Shown here: one piece after another, positions 30,228 to 37,720 of the stretch
Layout of the letters: every line of letters begins with the position of its first letter
Numbering within the stretch: position 1 is the stretch's first letter
Assembly: GCF_000813725.1 (NCBI RefSeq)
Contig: NZ_JWLD01000020.1
Coordinates: 116,209-180,208, forward strand
Direction of reading: 5' to 3'
Length of the DNA stretch: 64,000 bases
Origin: Leisingera sp. ANG-Vp
GTDB lineage: Bacteria; Pseudomonadota; Alphaproteobacteria; Rhodobacterales; Rhodobacteraceae
The notes under the pieces: model-generated
What the model was told of the DNA's origin: nothing
What the model saw: only the letters and a program-made list of their open reading frames with translations
Database searches by the model: none
Program-made: the position numbers and the translations under genes

Positions 30228-31333
30228 TGCTGGTATTTTTTCGCTTCCTCCTCACCTGCCTGTTCCTGCTGCCCGCAGTGGCGCAGGCAAGCACCATCCG
30301 CCTCAAAGACCTGGTTGAATTCGACGGTGTCCGCGGCAACGACCTGGTTGGCTACGGCCTGGTTGTTGGCTTGGACGGGACCGGCGACGGCCTGCGCAAT
30401 TCGCCGTTCACCGAAGAAATCATGTCCAACATCCTGGAGCGGCTCGGCGTCAACGTGACCGGCGAGCAATTCCGGCCAAAGAACGTGGCTGCGGTCTTTG
30501 TGACCGCGACGCTGCCGCCGTTTGCCCGGGTCGGCAGCACCATTGACGTGACAGTGTCGGCTATCGGCGATTCCAAAAGCCTGTTGGGCGGCACGCTGAT
30601 CATGACGCCGCTCAATGCCGCTGACGGCCAGATCTATGCCGTTGCCCAGGGCACAATTCTTGCAGGCGGTGCGGTGGCCGAAGGTGAAGCCGCTCAGGTG
30701 ACCCAGGGCGTGCCAACCGCGGGTGTTATCCCCTCGGGGGCCCGTGTCGAACGGGAGATCGATTTTGATCTGGCCTCGCTGACCTCGATGCGGCTGGCGC
30801 TGCGCGAACCGGATTTTACGACCGCGGGCCGGATTGAGCGGGCGATCAACGACGAATTCGGCCGCAACGTTGCCTTGATGCGGGACTCTGGAACCGTAGA
30901 AGTGGACATCCGCGGTACGCGGGCACGCTCCACTGCCCATGCGGTCGGCCGGATCGAGAATATCCTGGTTGAGCCTCAGCGCAAGGCGCGGGTTGTTGTG
31001 GACCAGCGGTCCGGAACCATTGTGATGGGCAGTGACGTGCGGATCTCCCGTGTGGCCGTGGCCCAGGGCAACCTCACACTGAGGATCGAAGAGACACCGC
31101 TGGTGGTGCAGCCCAATCCTTTTGCCAACGGGCAGACGGTTGCAGTTCCGCGCACCGGCGCCGCCATCGAGGAAGAAGAGGGTATCCAACTGGCCGAAGT
31201 GCCGGAGACGACCTCTCTGTCCGAGGTTGTGGCCGGCCTGAACGCCTTGGGTGTGTCCCCGCGGGACATGATTGATATCCTGAAGAGCCTCAAGGCTGCG
31301 GGAGCCCTGCATGCGGAGTTCGTCGTCCGCTGA
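30227..31333 (+). CDS. flgI: Flagellar P-ring protein FlgI
   Basis: A 368-residue exported protein assembled around the rod in the peptidoglycan layer. A signal peptide (about residues 1-21, LLPAVAQAS) precedes the conserved start IRLKDLVEFDGVRGNDLVGYG. Further family motifs are GLDGTGDG, TLPPFARVGSTIDVTVSAIGD and the C-terminal LNALGVSPRDMIDILKSL. It is the last gene of the flgE-K-L-I unit and is followed by a strong terminator at 31358. The L-ring partner flgH is at 45489. Confidence 0.96.
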   Translation: MLVFFRFLLTCLFLLPAVAQASTIRLKDLVEFDGVRGNDLVGYGLVVGLDGTGDGLRNSPFTEEIMSNILERLGVNVTGEQFRPKNVAAVFVTATLPPFARVGSTIDVTVSAIGDSKSLLGGTLIMTPLNAADGQIYAVAQGTILAGGAVAEGEAAQVTQGVPTAGVIPSGARVEREIDFDLASLTSMRLALREPDFTTAGRIERAINDEFGRNVALMRDSGTVEVDIRGTRARSTAHAVGRIENILVEPQRKARVVVDQRSGTIVMGSDVRISRVAVAQGNLTLRIEETPLVVQPNPFANGQTVAVPRTGAAIEEEEGIQLAEVPETTSLSEVVAGLNALGVSPRDMIDILKSLKAAGALHAEFVVR

Positions 31334-31357
31334 CCGTATCGCCTCACCCTGATGATC

Positions 31358-31390
31358 TCCCTGGCTTTAAGTGCAAAGCCAGGGATTTTT
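31358..31390 (+). terminator. Rho-independent terminator of flgE-flgK-flgL-flgI
   Basis: TCCCTGGCTTT / AAAGCCAGGGA, an 11-bp perfect stem with a 6-base loop, followed directly by TTTTTG, 25 bases after the flgI stop. Confidence 0.92.
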
Positions 31391-31395
31391 GTTGT

Positions 31396-31710
31396 GCGGG
31401 TGGTATTGCCAGGGAGCGCGCCTAAGGCCTCCGGGACACGTCCGGGCTGCACCAGAGGCGGCATCTGATGCCTGGCCGCTGTGCGCCGCTATGATTTGCA
31501 GGGGAAATACATTCTTGCCAGGTTGCAGAGGCTGCCCTGCTGTTAGAATAGCTGTTGTTCAGGTGCCCGGTCGGCACAGGGGCAGGAAATGCAGCGGGAG
31601 AGTTTCTCGTTGCTAGAGACTTCATTCGCGGCTGTGAACACAGGAAAAGCAGTTCGCCTGGGGCAGGAGGCCTTTGCGGGAACTCAATCGGTTTTGCTGT
31701 AATCGCGGAC
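31396..31710. other. Non-coding stretch between two terminators
   Basis: About 315 bases between the terminators of two convergent flagellar operons. The only frames longer than 60 codons have no recognisable family, biased composition and no ribosome binding site. I see no gene, RNA or mobile element; decayed sequence is possible. Confidence 0.4.
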
Positions 31711-31749
31711 GCCAAAAGCCCGGGCGCACAGTGTGCCCGGGCTTTTGGC
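31711..31749. terminator. Terminator downstream of fliP
   Basis: A 15-bp perfect stem, GCCAAAAGCCCGGGC / GCCCGGGCTTTTGGC, with a 9-base loop; its AAAA/TTTT steps lie within the stem so it can act on both strands. It is 14 bases beyond the fliP stop. Confidence 0.85.
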
Positions 31750-31763
31750 AGAGTTCAGGTATC

Positions 31764-32507
31764 TCAGGGGTAGTAGCTGCGCACCAGGGCGGTTGCGATC
31801 AGGCTCCATCCATCGGCGACAACGAAAAAGGCGAGCTTGAATGGCAGCGACACAATGGCCGGCGGCACCATCATCATCCCCATCGACATCAGAATCGCTG
31901 CGACCACTAGGTCGATAACCAGGAAGGGCAGGAAGATCAGGAAGCCGATTTGGAAAGCGCGGGAGATTTCCGACAGCAGGAAGCTGGGGACCAGCGCAGA
32001 AAGCGGCGCTTCGGGCACCGGATCCATACCTTGGGTTTCCGGCCTGAGATCAGCAATGGCGTAAAAGGTATCCGGGTCAAGCCGGTTGGCCATAAAGGCG
32101 CGGAACGGTTCCAGGCTGCGCGAGATCGCTTCACCGGGCTCCAGCTGCTCTTCCAGAAGGGGGTTGATTCCGGTGGTCCAGGCTTCGGTGAACACCGGTT
32201 CCATCACGAAATAGGTCAGAAACAGTGCCAGGCTGATAATCAGCATATTGGGCGGTGCCTGCTGCAGTCCGATGCCCTGGCGCAGGATCGACAGAACTGT
32301 CACCAGGAACGGAAAACAGGTGATCATGATCAGCAGGCCAGGGGCCAGGCTGAGCACCGTAATCAGAAGGATCAGCTGGATCGAACGGGCTGAAATCGAT
32401 TCGCCGTCTGCCAGTGAAAGGCTCAGTTCTTGAGCCAGGGCGGTGTGCGGCAAGGCCAGCAGCAGGGCTGAGACCAGCGCCGCCCGCACAAAGGTCTTAT
32501 GTGTCAT
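31764..32507 (-). CDS. fliP: Flagellar type III export channel protein FliP
   Basis: A 247-residue core subunit of the FliP5-FliQ4-FliR1 export gate. A cleavable signal sequence (about 1-25, LPHTALAQ) and four transmembrane helices are visible. Family hallmarks are ITCFPFLVTVLSILRQGIGLQQAPPN-type sequence (around 62-87) and the C-terminal MMMVPPAIVSLPFKLAFFVVADGW segment. The start overlaps the fliN stop (ATGA). No fliO lies between fliN and fliP, where many bacteria have it. fliR (42649) and fliQ (48163) are in other units of the island. Confidence 0.96.
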   Translation of the reverse strand: MTHKTFVRAALVSALLLALPHTALAQELSLSLADGESISARSIQLILLITVLSLAPGLLIMITCFPFLVTVLSILRQGIGLQQAPPNMLIISLALFLTYFVMEPVFTEAWTTGINPLLEEQLEPGEAISRSLEPFRAFMANRLDPDTFYAIADLRPETQGMDPVPEAPLSALVPSFLLSEISRAFQIGFLIFLPFLVIDLVVAAILMSMGMMMVPPAIVSLPFKLAFFVVADGWSLIATALVRSYYP

Positions 32508-32800
32508 CCCAAACCGCTTTGCAGATCGGCAATTTCCGTCAGCCGCACCGCCAGCTGGCCGGCTTGCTCACCCTCCAGCTCTTCCAGCTGGCCGCGGGCA
32601 ACCAGACGGTCGCCGACATAAAGGTCCACCGGATCTTCGACCCGTTTGTCCAATGTGAGGATTGCGTTCTCGCCGAGGCTGACCAGGTCGCGGATCAGCG
32701 GCCGGGCCTTGCCGACCGAGACAACCACTTCGACGGGGACCGAAACAAAAGGGTTGCTTGCTTCAGCGGATTTCATGTTCAGATCGGCCGCATCATCCAT
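32504..32800 (-). CDS. fliN: Flagellar motor switch protein FliN
   Basis: A 98-residue C-ring protein of the SpoA family. Recognisable features are VSVPVEVVVSVGKARPLIRDLVSLG-type N-terminal strands, VDLYVGDRLVARGQL, and VRLTEIADL at the end. ATG at 32800 (MDDAADLN) is chosen because GAGGA lies 9 bases upstream; an ATG 13 codons earlier would overlap fliH more deeply. FliN with FliM forms the lower C-ring and docks the FliH-FliI export ATPase; neither fliM nor fliG is in the window. Confidence 0.9.
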   Translation of the reverse strand: MDDAADLNMKSAEASNPFVSVPVEVVVSVGKARPLIRDLVSLGENAILTLDKRVEDPVDLYVGDRLVARGQLEELEGEQAGQLAVRLTEIADLQSGLG

Positions 32801-33392
32801 ACTGGCTGTCCTCTTTGGCGTGATAGGTAAAGGCTTCAATCGAGTCCTGGATCGATTCGAGCAGGGCGTCGCAATTGATTTCGCATTCAGAGCTGCCGAT
32901 GCGCAGGTAGGCCTGGCCCGGAGTCAGGGCGGCGTCTTCCTGGACCGTAACCGGCACCGAGAAATTCTGCGGCAGCAGGCTCCGCACTGCCGCCCCTTCG
33001 CCCGGTGCGACCACGATCTGCATGGGCTGATCAGTCTGCCCCTTGGCCATCTCAGCAAGCTGATCGACGATGTGGTGACCAAAGGAGGCAGCCATGGCAT
33101 CCGGCAGAATGGCGCTGGTTAGAACCTTGAACATCGGATCCAGCGAATCGAGCAGCTGGCTTTGCGCCTCATGGTAGGTAAAGCTGAGATCCTCCAGCGA
33201 ATTGGCCAGCTCGGCGGAGATCCGGCTGCTTTCCTGGTCCTTCGCGGTTACCGCATCGTCCCAGCCGGCACTGTAGCCTTTCTCGAAGGACGCCAGGCGC
33301 TGCTCTTCTATGACTTCCTCGGACACTTCAGGTACTGGCGGAGCCGCCGGCGTGTTGAATCCGAAGTCTTCCAGCAAGTGGGCAATAGTCAT
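32793..33392 (-). CDS. fliH: FliH-like flagellar assembly / export ATPase regulator
   Basis: A 199-residue protein between fliF and fliN, the usual place of fliH. It has a variable N-terminus, a central helical stretch (about 30-85, glutamate and glutamine rich) and a C-terminal domain with GQAYLRIGSSECEINCDALLES-type sequence reminiscent of FliH/HrpE/V-type ATPase subunit E. FliH binds and restrains the export ATPase FliI (49649). Sequence conservation is weak in alphaproteobacteria, so position weighs heavily. The start shares bases with the fliF stop (TGATG). Confidence 0.78.
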   Translation of the reverse strand: MTIAHLLEDFGFNTPAAPPVPEVSEEVIEEQRLASFEKGYSAGWDDAVTAKDQESSRISAELANSLEDLSFTYHEAQSQLLDSLDPMFKVLTSAILPDAMAASFGHHIVDQLAEMAKGQTDQPMQIVVAPGEGAAVRSLLPQNFSVPVTVQEDAALTPGQAYLRIGSSECEINCDALLESIQDSIEAFTYHAKEDSQYG

Positions 33393-35062
33393 CAGGCCTG
33401 CTCCTTATTCTCTTCCAGCCAGCCGCGCAGGATCTGGACGGTTTCTTCCTGCCGCTCGCCAATCAGATTGCGCAGCCGGTCGACCGGATCACCGCCGCCG
33501 CCGCCAAGCCCTGGCAGGCCAGCAGCACCCAGCATGTCGCCAGTGCCCATGCCCGGCAGATCGCCCATCGGCTCGAACTGGCCGTCGCCGTTTTCAATTT
33601 CACCATCCAGCGCGAGGCCTGCGCCCAGGTCCGGAGCGGTCATGAAGCCGCCGTCGCCGCCAAGAGCGGGAAGACCAGGAAGTGCCCCGTCGTCCGGTGC
33701 AGGCAGGGCATCAACCGGAGCCGCCTGATTCGACAGGATCGGGCGCACCACAAACAGGCCCAGGATCAGGCTGACAATGGCCAGTGCCGCAATCTGGATC
33801 AGCGACATCGCGTCGAAATAGAGATTGTCCATAAAGGAGGAGGTCGCCACCGAGCCCTGCGGCTCAACGGCCGGCAGTTCCATCGACTTGAGGGTGATGA
33901 CGTCGCCGCGTTCGGCATCAAAACCGACAGCCGCGGAAATCAGCTCCCGCATCGCGGCCAGCTCCTCGTCCGGGCGCGGCTCGAACACAGTTTCGCCTGC
34001 ATCGTTGGTAACCGCGGTTCCGTTGACCAGCACCGCAACTGTCAGGCGTTTGATGGCGCCGGGGCCGCGGAGGATTTCTTTTTCGGTTTCGGAGATCTCG
34101 TAGTTGATCCGCTCGCGGGTGGCGCTGGTGTTCGCCTTGGACCCCTGGCCGGACGCTGCATCGCCGTCGGGTATGTTAGAGGCAACGGTGACTTCACCAG
34201 ATTGGTTGCTGGAGGAGTCTGCGCGTTCTTCAACATCGGTGCTGACGGCAACCCGGCTTTTCGGATCCACCCGCTTTTCGCGGATCGATTCGGTGTCGGT
34301 AACCGTTTCAACGCTCACTTCGACCACAGCGTTGCCCTGGCCGACGCGGGCTTCGACCAGGCGCATAACCCGTTCCCGAATCGTCTGCGAACGGTCATCT
34401 GTGCCGGCGCCCGCTGCCGCCGTGGCATCCGACGAGCCGATGAGCGCGCCGTTGGCATCAATTACCGCGACATTTTCCACAGCCAGCCCGGTGACAGCCG
34501 AGGAAATCAGGAAGCGGATCGCATTGGCCTGGGCCGGGGTGATCGGCGAACCCATCGGAACAATCGAGACCGATGCGGTGGGCTCGACCGTCCTTTGAAA
34601 GGGATTCGAACCGGTGTTGGCAATATGCACCCGGGCCTGGCTGACATGCGGGCTGGCCACAATGGTCCGGGCCAGCTCACCCTCCTTTGCGCGCCAGTAG
34701 GCTGCATCAAACATCTGCGATGTGGTGCCAAAGCCGCTCAGCGAATCGAGCAGTTCATATCCTTTGCCGCCGTTGGCGGGCAGGCCCTCGCTGGCCAAAG
34801 TCATGCGAAGTTCATCGCGCTGCACAGACGGCACGTAAATCGAGCCGCCGCGCACTTCATATTGAGTGCCGCGCTGTTCCAGCGCTCGCACCACATCACC
34901 GGCTGAACCGCTTTCCAGCCCGGCATAAAGCAGAGTCATTGTTGGCTTGCTTGCCACATGGGACATCGCGATGACGCTGAGAATCATGATTACCGTGGCT
35001 CCCACGGCAATCAGACGCTTTCGCATGTCCATTTCTGCCCAGACATTCTTGATCTGCTGCAC
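33392..35062 (-). CDS. fliF: Flagellar MS-ring protein FliF
   Basis: A 556-residue membrane ring protein, the first structure assembled in the basal body. Transmembrane helices lie near residues 18-38 and 430-450. Between them are the ring-building motifs (LYAGLESGSAGDVVRALEQ, ASEGLPANGGKGYELLD, ARVHIANTGSNPF). The C-terminal tail is glycine and proline rich and ends in a helix likely to bind FliG. I choose GTG at 35062: it has GGAGG 5 bases upstream and yields MQQIKNVWAEMD; an upstream ATG at 35101 lacks a ribosome binding site. It starts the minus-strand unit fliF-fliH-fliN-fliP, divergent from fliL. Confidence 0.95.
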   Translation of the reverse strand: MQQIKNVWAEMDMRKRLIAVGATVIMILSVIAMSHVASKPTMTLLYAGLESGSAGDVVRALEQRGTQYEVRGGSIYVPSVQRDELRMTLASEGLPANGGKGYELLDSLSGFGTTSQMFDAAYWRAKEGELARTIVASPHVSQARVHIANTGSNPFQRTVEPTASVSIVPMGSPITPAQANAIRFLISSAVTGLAVENVAVIDANGALIGSSDATAAAGAGTDDRSQTIRERVMRLVEARVGQGNAVVEVSVETVTDTESIREKRVDPKSRVAVSTDVEERADSSSNQSGEVTVASNIPDGDAASGQGSKANTSATRERINYEISETEKEILRGPGAIKRLTVAVLVNGTAVTNDAGETVFEPRPDEELAAMRELISAAVGFDAERGDVITLKSMELPAVEPQGSVATSSFMDNLYFDAMSLIQIAALAIVSLILGLFVVRPILSNQAAPVDALPAPDDGALPGLPALGGDGGFMTAPDLGAGLALDGEIENGDGQFEPMGDLPGMGTGDMLGAAGLPGLGGGGGDPVDRLRNLIGERQEETVQILRGWLEENKEQA

Positions 35063-35120
35063 ATTAACCTCCGTCGCACCGGCGTTCTGTCCGGCGTGCA
35101 ACCTTTTTGACGGATCGGCC

Positions 35121-35135
35121 TTAACATTCGGTTAG
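35121..35135 (+). promoter_or_regulatory. CtrA-like box in the fliF-fliL divergent promoter
   Basis: TTAA-CATTCGG-TTAG, 7 of 8 consensus bases with exact spacing, midway in the 118-base gap between fliF and fliL, where it could serve both directions. Confidence 0.55.
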
Positions 35136-35180
35136 TTCCTCACGGGTTATGAAGAGGAGCACGACGTTTTAGGGATAGCC

Positions 35181-35705
35181 ATGACAGACGCTGCAGTAGA
35201 TACAGAAGCAGAAGCCCCGGCCAAGAAAAGCAAACTGCCCCTGATCATCGGGGTGGTGCTGGCACTTGTCGGCGGCGGCGGCGGATTCTTTGCCGTTCAG
35301 TCAGGCCTTCTTCCCTTTGGTCAAAAGGCGGCGCCCGAAATGGCGCCAGCGGCCGAAGCGGCGCCAGAAGGCGTGGACAATGGTGAGACGGCGGAGGATA
35401 TCGCCAATCTTGCCTTTATCGAAATGGACCCGATTCTGATTACCCTGCGCAAAGCCAGCGGTATCAAGCATTTGCGGTTCCGCGCGCAACTTGAGGTCGA
35501 CCTTGCCCACCAGGCCGAGGTCGAAAAAATCCTCCCGCGGGTTATCGATGTCCTGAACAGCTACCTGAGAGCATTGGCGATAGAGGATCTGACCGATCCG
35601 ATGGCGCTGCCGAAACTGAGAGCGCAGATGCTGCGGCGGATCAACATTGCCACCGGCCAGGGCCGGGTGCGCGATCTGCTGATCATGGATTTCGTACTGA
35701 ACTAG
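35181..35705 (+). CDS. fliL: Flagellar basal-body-associated protein FliL, paralogue 1
   Basis: A 174-residue membrane protein with one N-terminal transmembrane helix (about 19-41, LPLIIGVVLALVGGGGGFF), an acidic linker and a periplasmic FliL domain. It surrounds the stator and stabilises MotAB or increases torque. The domain shows FIEMDPILITLRK and RDLLIMDFVLN at the end. It starts the plus-strand unit fliL-hypothetical-motE. A second FliL-type gene is at 44986. Confidence 0.9.
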   Translation: MTDAAVDTEAEAPAKKSKLPLIIGVVLALVGGGGGFFAVQSGLLPFGQKAAPEMAPAAEAAPEGVDNGETAEDIANLAFIEMDPILITLRKASGIKHLRFRAQLEVDLAHQAEVEKILPRVIDVLNSYLRALAIEDLTDPMALPKLRAQMLRRINIATGQGRVRDLLIMDFVLN

Positions 35706-35714
35706 GAGGACAGG

Positions 35715-36158
35715 ATGGACATTATTGCTGATATCCTGCTTGCGGCCGGAGCGCTGGGCGCCGGATTCTATTGTCTGGTGCTGTCGCGCCGGCTGAAGCG
35801 GTTTAATGACCTGGAAAAGGGCGTGGGCGGCGCGGTTGCTGTTCTGTCCGCTCAGGTGGATGACCTGAACAAGTCGCTGCAGACGGCGCAGCAGGTGTCT
35901 GACGGCTCCAGCAAGGCGCTGCAGCAGCTGACAGGCCGGGCTGAAACGGTTGCTCAGAGACTGGAGCTGATGATGGCATCAATGCATGACATTCCAGAGG
36001 CCGGCGGCGCAGCGGCGGTTAAGCCTGACATCGAAGATGAGGCTATGGCTGCTGCCTATGACGCCGATTCGCAGCCAGGGGCGGAAGAATCGGAAGATGC
36101 CAAGCCTTCGGGTCTGATGTTCGTGCGTCACAACCGCAGTCAGAACCGGGTCGCGTGA
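35715..36158 (+). CDS. Conserved flagellar-cluster protein with N-terminal membrane helix, function unknown
   Basis: A 147-residue protein with one N-terminal transmembrane helix (about 4-23) followed by a heptad-rich cytoplasmic or periplasmic coiled coil (about 30-90, SAQVDDLNKSLQTAQQVSD) and an acidic tail. I do not recognise a characterised family. It lies 9 bases after fliL and its stop shares a base with the motE start (TGATG), so it is probably translated with them and may work at the stator or motor. Similar small proteins occur between fliL and motE in other alphaproteobacteria (from memory, not checked). Confidence 0.75.
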   Translation: MDIIADILLAAGALGAGFYCLVLSRRLKRFNDLEKGVGGAVAVLSAQVDDLNKSLQTAQQVSDGSSKALQQLTGRAETVAQRLELMMASMHDIPEAGGAAAVKPDIEDEAMAAAYDADSQPGAEESEDAKPSGLMFVRHNRSQNRVA

Positions 36159-36772
36159 TGTCAAAGAAAGCAAAAAAATCCAGGCGGTTGCGGCGCGGCG
36201 GCACATTGATGATGCTGGCTGTTCTGCTGATGGGATCCGCCGCCGTGCGGCTGGGTCTTGAGGCCGGTCCGGCTATCGCCCGCGAAGTGGCAAGTCTTCA
36301 GGACCCGGGCAGCGAATCGATGGCCCATAAGGGTGAGGCGCCGCTGAACGCCATGCCATCCTCAGCCGAGCTGCAGACGATGCTGGCGGCTTTCCAGGAA
36401 CGGGAGCAGGCCCTGGCGGCCCGCGAGGCGGAAATCCAGGACCGGATGAAAGCGCTGGAAATTGCGGATCAGGCGATCGACAAGAAACTTGCGGCACTGC
36501 AGGAAGCGGAGGAGAATCTTCGCGCCACCCTTGCCCTTGCGGATGGTGCCACTGAGGCGGATGTGACCCGGCTGACAACAGTCTATGAGCAGATGAAGCC
36601 CAAGGAGGCCGCGGCCTTGTTCGAGGAAATGGATCCCGGCTTTGCCGCAGGGTTCCTAGCCCGGATGCAGCCGGAAGCCGCAGCGGGAATCATGGCAGGT
36701 CTGAGCCCTGAAGCCGCCTATACGATCAGCGTTGTCCTGGCAGGCCGCAACGGTTCCGTGCCCAAGGAATGA
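36158..36772 (+). CDS. motE: MotE-family motor protein (MgtE-N-like domain)
   Basis: A 204-residue protein with an N-terminal membrane anchor or signal (about 15-40), a coiled coil (about 70-125, REQALAAREAEIQDRMKAL) and a C-terminal MgtE-N-like repeat (TTVYEQMKPKEAAALFEEMD, FAAGFLARMQPEAAAGIMAG). In Sinorhizobium, MotE is a periplasmic chaperone for MotC. ATG at 36158 overlaps the preceding stop. The following unit encodes MotA and a large exported protein that could be its client. The family call is good; the chaperone role is inferred. Confidence 0.78.
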   Translation: MSKKAKKSRRLRRGGTLMMLAVLLMGSAAVRLGLEAGPAIAREVASLQDPGSESMAHKGEAPLNAMPSSAELQTMLAAFQEREQALAAREAEIQDRMKALEIADQAIDKKLAALQEAEENLRATLALADGATEADVTRLTTVYEQMKPKEAAALFEEMDPGFAAGFLARMQPEAAAGIMAGLSPEAAYTISVVLAGRNGSVPKE

Positions 36773-36787
36773 CTTGGGCGCGCGGGC

Positions 36788-36802
36788 TTAGTCTTTCCTT
36801 AG
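36788..36802 (+). promoter_or_regulatory. CtrA-like box upstream of motA
   Basis: TTAG-TCTTTCC-TTAG, 6 of 8 consensus bases with exact 7-base spacing, 48 bases before motA. An imperfect hairpin (AGTCTTTCC / GGAAGACT) overlaps it. Confidence 0.4.
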
Positions 36803-36850
36803 GAAGACTCGCCTAATCTTATAAAAACCAACGGAATTCGGAGTGGACCT

Positions 36851-37720
36851 ATGATCGGGATTGTAGGCATTGTGGTGATCTTTGCCATGGTGTTCGGCGG
36901 ATATCTTCTGGCCGGCGGCAAAATGGGGATCATTCTAAAATCGTTGCCGTTTGAGATGATGATGATTGGCGGTGCCGCAGTCGGGGCCTTTCTGCTTGGC
37001 AACGACATGGGCGGTGTCAAACACACGGTCAAGGACGTCGGCAAGGTCTTCAAAGGCCCGAAATGGAAGCCGGATGACTACCGCGACCTTCTGTGCCTGC
37101 TGTTTGCCCTGATCCGGATTGCGCGAGCCAATCCAGTTGAAGTGGAGCAGCATATCGAAGATCCGGAAAACTCCTCTGTTTTCAACAAATACCCCAAGAT
37201 CCTGGGTGACAAGGAAGCGGTGAACCTGATCTGCGACACCATGCGCTCGGCATCGATGAACTATGACGATCCGCATCAGGTGGAAGAGGTTCTGGAAAAG
37301 CGGATGGAGGCCAACCTGCATCACGCGCTGCATTCCAGCCACGCGCTGCAGACCATGGCAGACGGCCTTCCGGCGCTTGGGATTGTCGCGGCGGTGCTTG
37401 GTGTGATCAAGACCATGGCCTCGATCGACCAGCCGCCGGAGGTGCTGGGCAAGATGATCGGCGGCGCCTTGGTTGGGACGTTCCTCGGCGTGTTCCTGGC
37501 CTATGGCCTGGTCGCCCCCTTTGCCGGCAAGGTGAAAGCCGTGATCGAGGAGGATGCGCATTTCTATCAGCTGATCCGCGAAGTGCTGGTGGCCAATCTG
37601 CATAATCATGCGGCGGCGATCTGCATCGAAGTCGGCCGCCAGAACACGCCGTCTCATTTCCGTCCCGGGTTCTCGGAGCTGGAAGAGGCTCTCAAATCGG
37701 TGAAACAGGACGCAGCATGA
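36851..37720 (+). CDS. motA: Flagellar motor stator protein MotA
   Basis: A 289-residue four-helix stator subunit of the long MotA type. The N-terminal helices (IGIVGIVVIFAMVFGGYLLAGG) and the third and fourth helices (LPALGIVAAVLGVIKTMASI and MIGGALVGTFLGVFLAYGL) are clear. The cytoplasmic loop carries the conserved acidic and basic residues that touch FliG. GGAG lies 7 bases before ATG. Its stop overlaps the next gene (ATGA). motB is 11 kb away, so the two stator genes are in separate transcription units, although both have CtrA-like boxes. Confidence 0.95.
   Translation: MIGIVGIVVIFAMVFGGYLLAGGKMGIILKSLPFEMMMIGGAAVGAFLLGNDMGGVKHTVKDVGKVFKGPKWKPDDYRDLLCLLFALIRIARANPVEVEQHIEDPENSSVFNKYPKILGDKEAVNLICDTMRSASMNYDDPHQVEEVLEKRMEANLHHALHSSHALQTMADGLPALGIVAAVLGVIKTMASIDQPPEVLGKMIGGALVGTFLGVFLAYGLVAPFAGKVKAVIEEDAHFYQLIREVLVANLHNHAAAICIEVGRQNTPSHFRPGFSELEEALKSVKQDAA

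Noticed and set aside
31422..31715. 97-codon minus-strand ORF between flgI and fliP
   Set aside because: It lies between two terminators, has no recognisable domain and no ribosome binding site.
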